15,949 nt of DNA from Thermoplasmata archaeon. GTDB lineage: Archaea; Thermoplasmatota; Thermoplasmata; UBA10834. This document shows, piece after piece, positions 13,398-15,949 of this stretch (positions are counted from its first letter, which is position 1; every line of letters starts with the position of its first letter). The stretch lies in contig JALHSX010000217.1 in NCBI GenBank assembly GCA_022865445.1, forward strand, positions 1 through 15,949, given 5' to 3'. The position numbers and the translations under genes are program-made. The notes beneath the pieces are model-generated. The model was given only the letters and a program-made list of their open reading frames with translations, made no database searches and was not told the DNA's origin.

Positions 13398-14456
13398 TTG
13401 ATATCGCTTTCTGAGATAGACAGAGTGGTTCAGGAATCTGTCAGGAAACTACTACAGGTGTCTGTTCCGCCAGTCAAGTACTGGCTGTTGGTGGACACGC
13501 TCGAAAAGGATGAACGCGACCCACTTTTGCGGAGGACCGTCGCCGAGTGCAAGATGTACCCGACGAGGCTGAAACTACTCAGGACTCTAAGGAAGGATGG
13601 GACCTGGCCGATATCCAAGGCCAGAAAGGCAGCGGAGGATGCCGGTCCCGGTCCCCCAGTTGGATGGACATACATTACAATGCTCAGGAACCTCCAATTG
13701 CTGGAGGACTGTCGCACGGAGAGGAGCGAAGGCTTCGTCTCCTCAGCCCTCGAGAGGATCCTGAGCTGGCAGAAGAAGGGCGGCTATATACTGGGCCCCA
13801 AGCACGATGTCTTCCCACTCCCACACTACAACGGGTACGCCGTAAGGAACCTCTTCATCTATGGAATGGAGGATGACCCCAGAGTGAAGAGACTGGCTGA
13901 CTGGCTTCTGAGCATTCAGAGGCACGACGGTGGTTGGGTGATTCCATACCAAGAAGATGTCAAGTACTTGCCTGAATACAAACACATGAAGATGCAGGGA
14001 TTCCTGGAGCTCGTGCGGAGGGGCGACACCCCAGAGTCCGATCCGAAAGGATTCAAGGATGTCCCGAGCTGCATCTGGACAACCATGATGGTCATTCGCG
14101 GACTAGCCAGGGGAAAGGAATACGCCCGTCGAAGAGAGATCATGAGGGGCGCAGACTTTTTCCTCGATAGATTCTTCAAGAAGAATCCGCACAATGCTTA
14201 CTATCATTCAGAGAAGAACTGGACCCACCTCAAATACCCACCCTATCCCGGGAATGGTCTCAGCGCACTCTATCTGCTCACTGTCCTCGGCTATGGCCCT
14301 GGCGACGAGCGGATGGAGAAGCCCATCCGATGGTTGCTGAACGCCAGACATCCGGATGGTTTCTGGTGGCAATCGGACAGACCCCATGCGCAGAAGGATC
14401 AGTGGATCACCGGCTTGGCAATCGAAACCCTGAACAGGTATTCAAAGAACCGATAG
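13398..14456 (+). CDS. Terpenoid-cyclase/prenyltransferase-fold repeat protein, non-canonical
   Basis: 352 residues. Repeats typical of the alpha/alpha-toroid fold: LRKDGTWPIS (64-73), LSWQKKGGYI (122-131), WLLSIQRHDGGW (169-180, a QW-like motif), NWTHLKYPPYPGNGLSALYLLTVLGYG (274-300) and WLLNARHPDGFWW (312-324). These place it with squalene-cyclase/prenyltransferase repeat proteins. The DxDD acid motif of squalene-hopene cyclase and the zinc ligands of protein prenyltransferases are not seen, so it is unlikely to be an ordinary cyclase. Similar proteins exist in bacteria and archaea without known function. Start TTG 13398 is uncertain; an AT-rich AGTAATAA at 13363-13370 could be its box A. 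It has no neighbour in lipid synthesis here. Confidence 0.75.
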   Translation: MISLSEIDRVVQESVRKLLQVSVPPVKYWLLVDTLEKDERDPLLRRTVAECKMYPTRLKLLRTLRKDGTWPISKARKAAEDAGPGPPVGWTYITMLRNLQLLEDCRTERSEGFVSSALERILSWQKKGGYILGPKHDVFPLPHYNGYAVRNLFIYGMEDDPRVKRLADWLLSIQRHDGGWVIPYQEDVKYLPEYKHMKMQGFLELVRRGDTPESDPKGFKDVPSCIWTTMMVIRGLARGKEYARRREIMRGADFFLDRFFKKNPHNAYYHSEKNWTHLKYPPYPGNGLSALYLLTVLGYGPGDERMEKPIRWLLNARHPDGFWWQSDRPHAQKDQWITGLAIETLNRYSKNR

Positions 14457-14515
14457 ATGGCCGAATCAATGTTGATTGACCGAAAAGAAATTCTGCCTGG
14501 CTATGCCTGACAAGG

Positions 14516-14523
14516 TTTATCTA
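14516..14523 (+). promoter_or_regulatory. TATA-like element for tRNA-His
   Basis: TTTATCTA lies about 31 nt before the first base of the tRNA, the expected archaeal promoter spacing for a stable RNA gene. Confidence 0.5.
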
Positions 14524-14549
14524 CGGAAAGGATATGGAGGAATGTCAAT

Positions 14550-14624
14550 GGCCGGGGTGGGGTAGTGGTATCCTTGGGGACTGTGGATCCCTTGACCCGG
14601 GTTCAATTCCCGGTCCCGGCCCCA
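14550..14624 (+). tRNA. tRNA-His (anticodon GTG)
   Basis: A full cloverleaf folds by hand. Acceptor GCCGGGG (14551-14557) pairs with TCCCGGC (14614-14620). The D loop contains AGTGGTA. The anticodon stem GGGGA/TCCCT closes the loop CTGTGGA, giving anticodon GTG. T stem CCGGG/CCCGG closes loop TTCAATT. Base 14550 is the extra G at -1 and 14621 the C73 discriminator, the identity pair for histidyl-tRNA synthetase. CCA is encoded (14622-14624). There is no intron. Confidence 0.96.
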
Positions 14625-14646
14625 TAGTCCCTTTTCCCAAGCAGTC

Positions 14647-15024
14647 CTACGAGAAAACTACACCACAGTGAGGGCACTTCGCGTCGCCCTCGGAGACCGG
14701 CTTGCCACAGTTCGGACACTCGTATTCCGTTTCTTCGACACTGCTGTCCTTGTCCGGGGTCGAATCTCTGTGTGGAACGTTGAGAGAGCAGTCCAAATCA
14801 ACGGACGCGGTCTCTGAGACCTCCTCTGCGAATGCGCCGAATTCGGTTCCGCAGACACTGCAGCGGCGTTGCGTGGGAGACACCAAATCCCCGCAGAACG
14901 GGCACTCGAACCTGACGTCTTCGAAGCTCGCACCGCATCGAGGGCAGCTCACCTCGTTGCCTGCGACAGTCTTGCCGCAGACTATGCACGCAAAAACGAA
15001 GACTGGCAGGGTTTCCTCGCCCAT
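14647..15024 (-). CDS. Triple zinc-ribbon protein (125 aa)
   Basis: 125 residues from ATG 15022-15024. Three CxxC...CxxC ribbons: Cys13/16/27/30, Cys41/44/55/58 and Cys103/106/117/120, each in the CPxCG style that binds one zinc. Residues 62-100 are an acidic, Ser/Asp-rich linker. The first two ribbons are spaced and worded like those of the upstream gene at 15106-15744 (VSCPRCG...FECPFCG), so the two are paralogues. Such ribbons usually mediate protein or nucleic-acid contacts; a specific role is not readable. A TATA-like ATTTAAATAA (reverse strand, 15046-15055) sits 26 nt before the ATG, so the gene has its own promoter and a leaderless mRNA. It ends 23 bp from the convergent tRNA-His. Confidence 0.8.
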   Translation of the reverse strand: MGEETLPVFVFACIVCGKTVAGNEVSCPRCGASFEDVRFECPFCGDLVSPTQRRCSVCGTEFGAFAEEVSETASVDLDCSLNVPHRDSTPDKDSSVEETEYECPNCGKPVSEGDAKCPHCGVVFS

Positions 15025-15045
15025 GATTCAAACATGCGATTACGG

Positions 15046-15055
15046 TTATTTAAAT
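15046..15055 (-). promoter_or_regulatory. TATA element for the 125-aa zinc-ribbon gene
   Basis: ATTTAAATAA on the reverse strand, centred about 26 nt before ATG 15024. It is one of the clearest box A sequences in the window, and it lies after the stop codon of the upstream zinc-ribbon gene. Confidence 0.6.
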
Positions 15056-15105
15056 CATAGCAGAATCTGGATGAAGCGGTTTCTCGACCTCATCCCAGAG
15101 TATTT

Positions 15106-15744
15106 CTACCTGGATTTCTTCGGCTTGGCCTTGGAGGTCTTCTTGGTCGCCTTCTTCGGTGGAGCTGGCTTCTTCCGCGCTTTCGCTTTTCCCTCGGGAG
15201 CCTTGATAGGTTCCTCCCGCTCCTTCGATGCACCGCATGCTTCGGGCTCCTCCAGGGGTTTCTCCACGAACACCGCTCCGCAGTTGGTGCACGACTCTGA
15301 CATGATCGGCAGCTTCTCCCCGCAGATAGGGCAATCGACCTGAGCCTCTTCGAGAGGAAGGTCGCACCTCGGGCACTTGTCTTCATCACCGCGGATCATC
15401 AGGCCGCAGCCCGGACAAGCGACCCGGCGTATCGATTCTTTGAGCTCCTTGACCTCGGTCGTGATGATGCTGTCCACGAACTCGTCCATATCGAAGCCTG
15501 AGCTAGATTTCTCAACGCTCTCGGAGAACTTCGTGAGGTCGATGCCGCATGTAGTGCAGACGGTCGCGTTGCGCCAAATGAGTCCGCAACAGAACGGGCA
15601 CTCGAACAGGGTTCCCGGCCCGAACTGCAGGCCGCATCGAGGGCACTCGGTGTCGTTGGATCGCACAATGCGCCCGCATTTGAAGCAGCTTAGGAATATG
15701 TCCCTGTGCGCTTCTTCCATCGAGTCAGGAATAGGATTATCCAT
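15106..15744 (-). CDS. Four-zinc-ribbon protein with lysine/alanine/proline-rich tail (212 aa)
   Basis: 212 residues from ATG 15742-15744. Four ribbons: Cys20/23/34/37, Cys49/52/63/66 (with an extra Cys53), Cys110/113/124/127 and Cys138/141/152/155. A Ser/acidic helical linker (70-105) separates the two pairs. The last 28 residues (185-212) are almost all Lys, Ala, Pro and Thr, like histone H1 or AlgP-type tails, and should bind nucleic acid by charge. It is a longer paralogue of the next gene downstream. The tail resembles the microproteins at 1254-1467. No family with known function is recognised. The TATA element is weak (TTTACCT about 30 nt upstream). Confidence 0.8.
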   Translation of the reverse strand: MDNPIPDSMEEAHRDIFLSCFKCGRIVRSNDTECPRCGLQFGPGTLFECPFCCGLIWRNATVCTTCGIDLTKFSESVEKSSSGFDMDEFVDSIITTEVKELKESIRRVACPGCGLMIRGDEDKCPRCDLPLEEAQVDCPICGEKLPIMSESCTNCGAVFVEKPLEEPEACGASKEREEPIKAPEGKAKARKKPAPPKKATKKTSKAKPKKSR

Positions 15745-15832
15745 TATAATAGTAGTTTCTAGGTAAAGTTCGCCTAGGATCCGGTTAGAGCTCGCCAGCT
15801 ATCAACCAGTCAGAGTTGCATATTTGGCATGG

Positions 15833-15905
15833 GGAGTATCGATTAGTCGGTGCGAGTTCGATTGTTCACTCGCAAACCGTGTAATCGAACCGCTGGAGTA
15901 TCGAT
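15833..15905 (+). repeat. Direct and inverted repeats near the right edge
   Basis: GGAGTATCGAT occurs at 15833-15843 and again at 15895-15905. Between the copies are two overlapping inverted repeats: TGCGAGT (15851-15857) with ACTCGCA (15868-15874), and GTTCGATT (15856-15863) with AATCGAAC (15883-15890). They share bases, so the hairpins exclude each other. No gene is seen in 15745-15949, and the element may continue past the window. Confidence 0.5.
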
Positions 15906-15949
15906 GACATAAGGAGTCGAACCGGGACATATCTGGCGACAACAGGCAA

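Noticed and set aside
15840..15930. TTCGA-containing segments that look like tRNA T loops on the reverse strand
   Set aside because: The flanking bases do not form a T stem and no acceptor or anticodon arm can be folded.
1..15949. CRISPR array, transposon, prophage or toxin-antitoxin system
   Set aside because: No regularly spaced repeats, no transposase or integrase motifs, no phage structural genes and no toxin-like pair were seen.

Overview
The window reads as a piece of an archaeal chromosome. It carries a PriS-superfamily primase, an archaeal RecJ-like DHH nuclease, the archaeal SbcD-related phosphoesterase, the archaeal families DUF123, DUF1614 and DUF5654, and a tRNA-His with encoded G-1 and CCA. 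Many genes have a TATA-like element 25-32 nt upstream of the start codon, the pattern of leaderless archaeal transcripts. Base composition is moderately GC-rich. The protein style suggests Thermoplasmatota (Methanomassiliicoccales-like relatives), but that placement is an inference from memory and needs a phylogeny.

Layout, left to right. 1-350 (-) is the start of an amidohydrolase cut by the window edge. 417-932 (-) is a Ras-like small GTPase. 1254-1467 (+) holds two tiny lysine-rich proteins in tandem. 1459-2250 (-) is a divergent PriS-like primase. 2355-3557 (+) is an MFS transporter, and 3526-4299 (-) is a DUF1614 membrane protein convergent with it. 4334-4801 (-) is a DUF123 protein. 4927-5928 (+) is a cation/Ca2+ exchanger and 6006-6827 (+) a uridine phosphorylase-like enzyme. 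6841-8052 (-) is a HEAT-like protein ending in what looks like a class Ia aminoacyl-tRNA synthetase anticodon-binding domain. 8156-8905 (-) is a metallophosphoesterase. 9001-11441 (+) is a three-gene cluster: DEDD exonuclease, 48-residue membrane protein, RecJ-like DHH nuclease. 11413-12342 (-) is ornithine carbamoyltransferase. 12419-12598 (-) is a possible mini zinc-ribbon gene. 12818-13078 (-) is DUF5654. 13398-14456 (+) is a terpenoid-cyclase-fold repeat protein. 14550-14624 (+) is tRNA-His. 14647-15024 and 15106-15744 (-) are two paralogous zinc-ribbon proteins. The last 205 bases carry direct and inverted repeats but no gene that I recognise.

Themes. Nucleic-acid metabolism dominates: primase, DEDD and DHH nucleases, metallophosphoesterase, an aaRS-domain protein and zinc ribbons. 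Most of the rest are single housekeeping or transport genes. Packing is tight, with three convergent pairs overlapping at their 3' ends. I see no CRISPR array, insertion sequence, prophage or toxin-antitoxin module. The most unusual items are the catalytic-domain-less aaRS-like protein (6841-8052), the lysine-rich microprotein pair (1254-1467), the shortened primase homologue, and the zinc-ribbon pair in which one copy carries a histone-tail-like basic extension.
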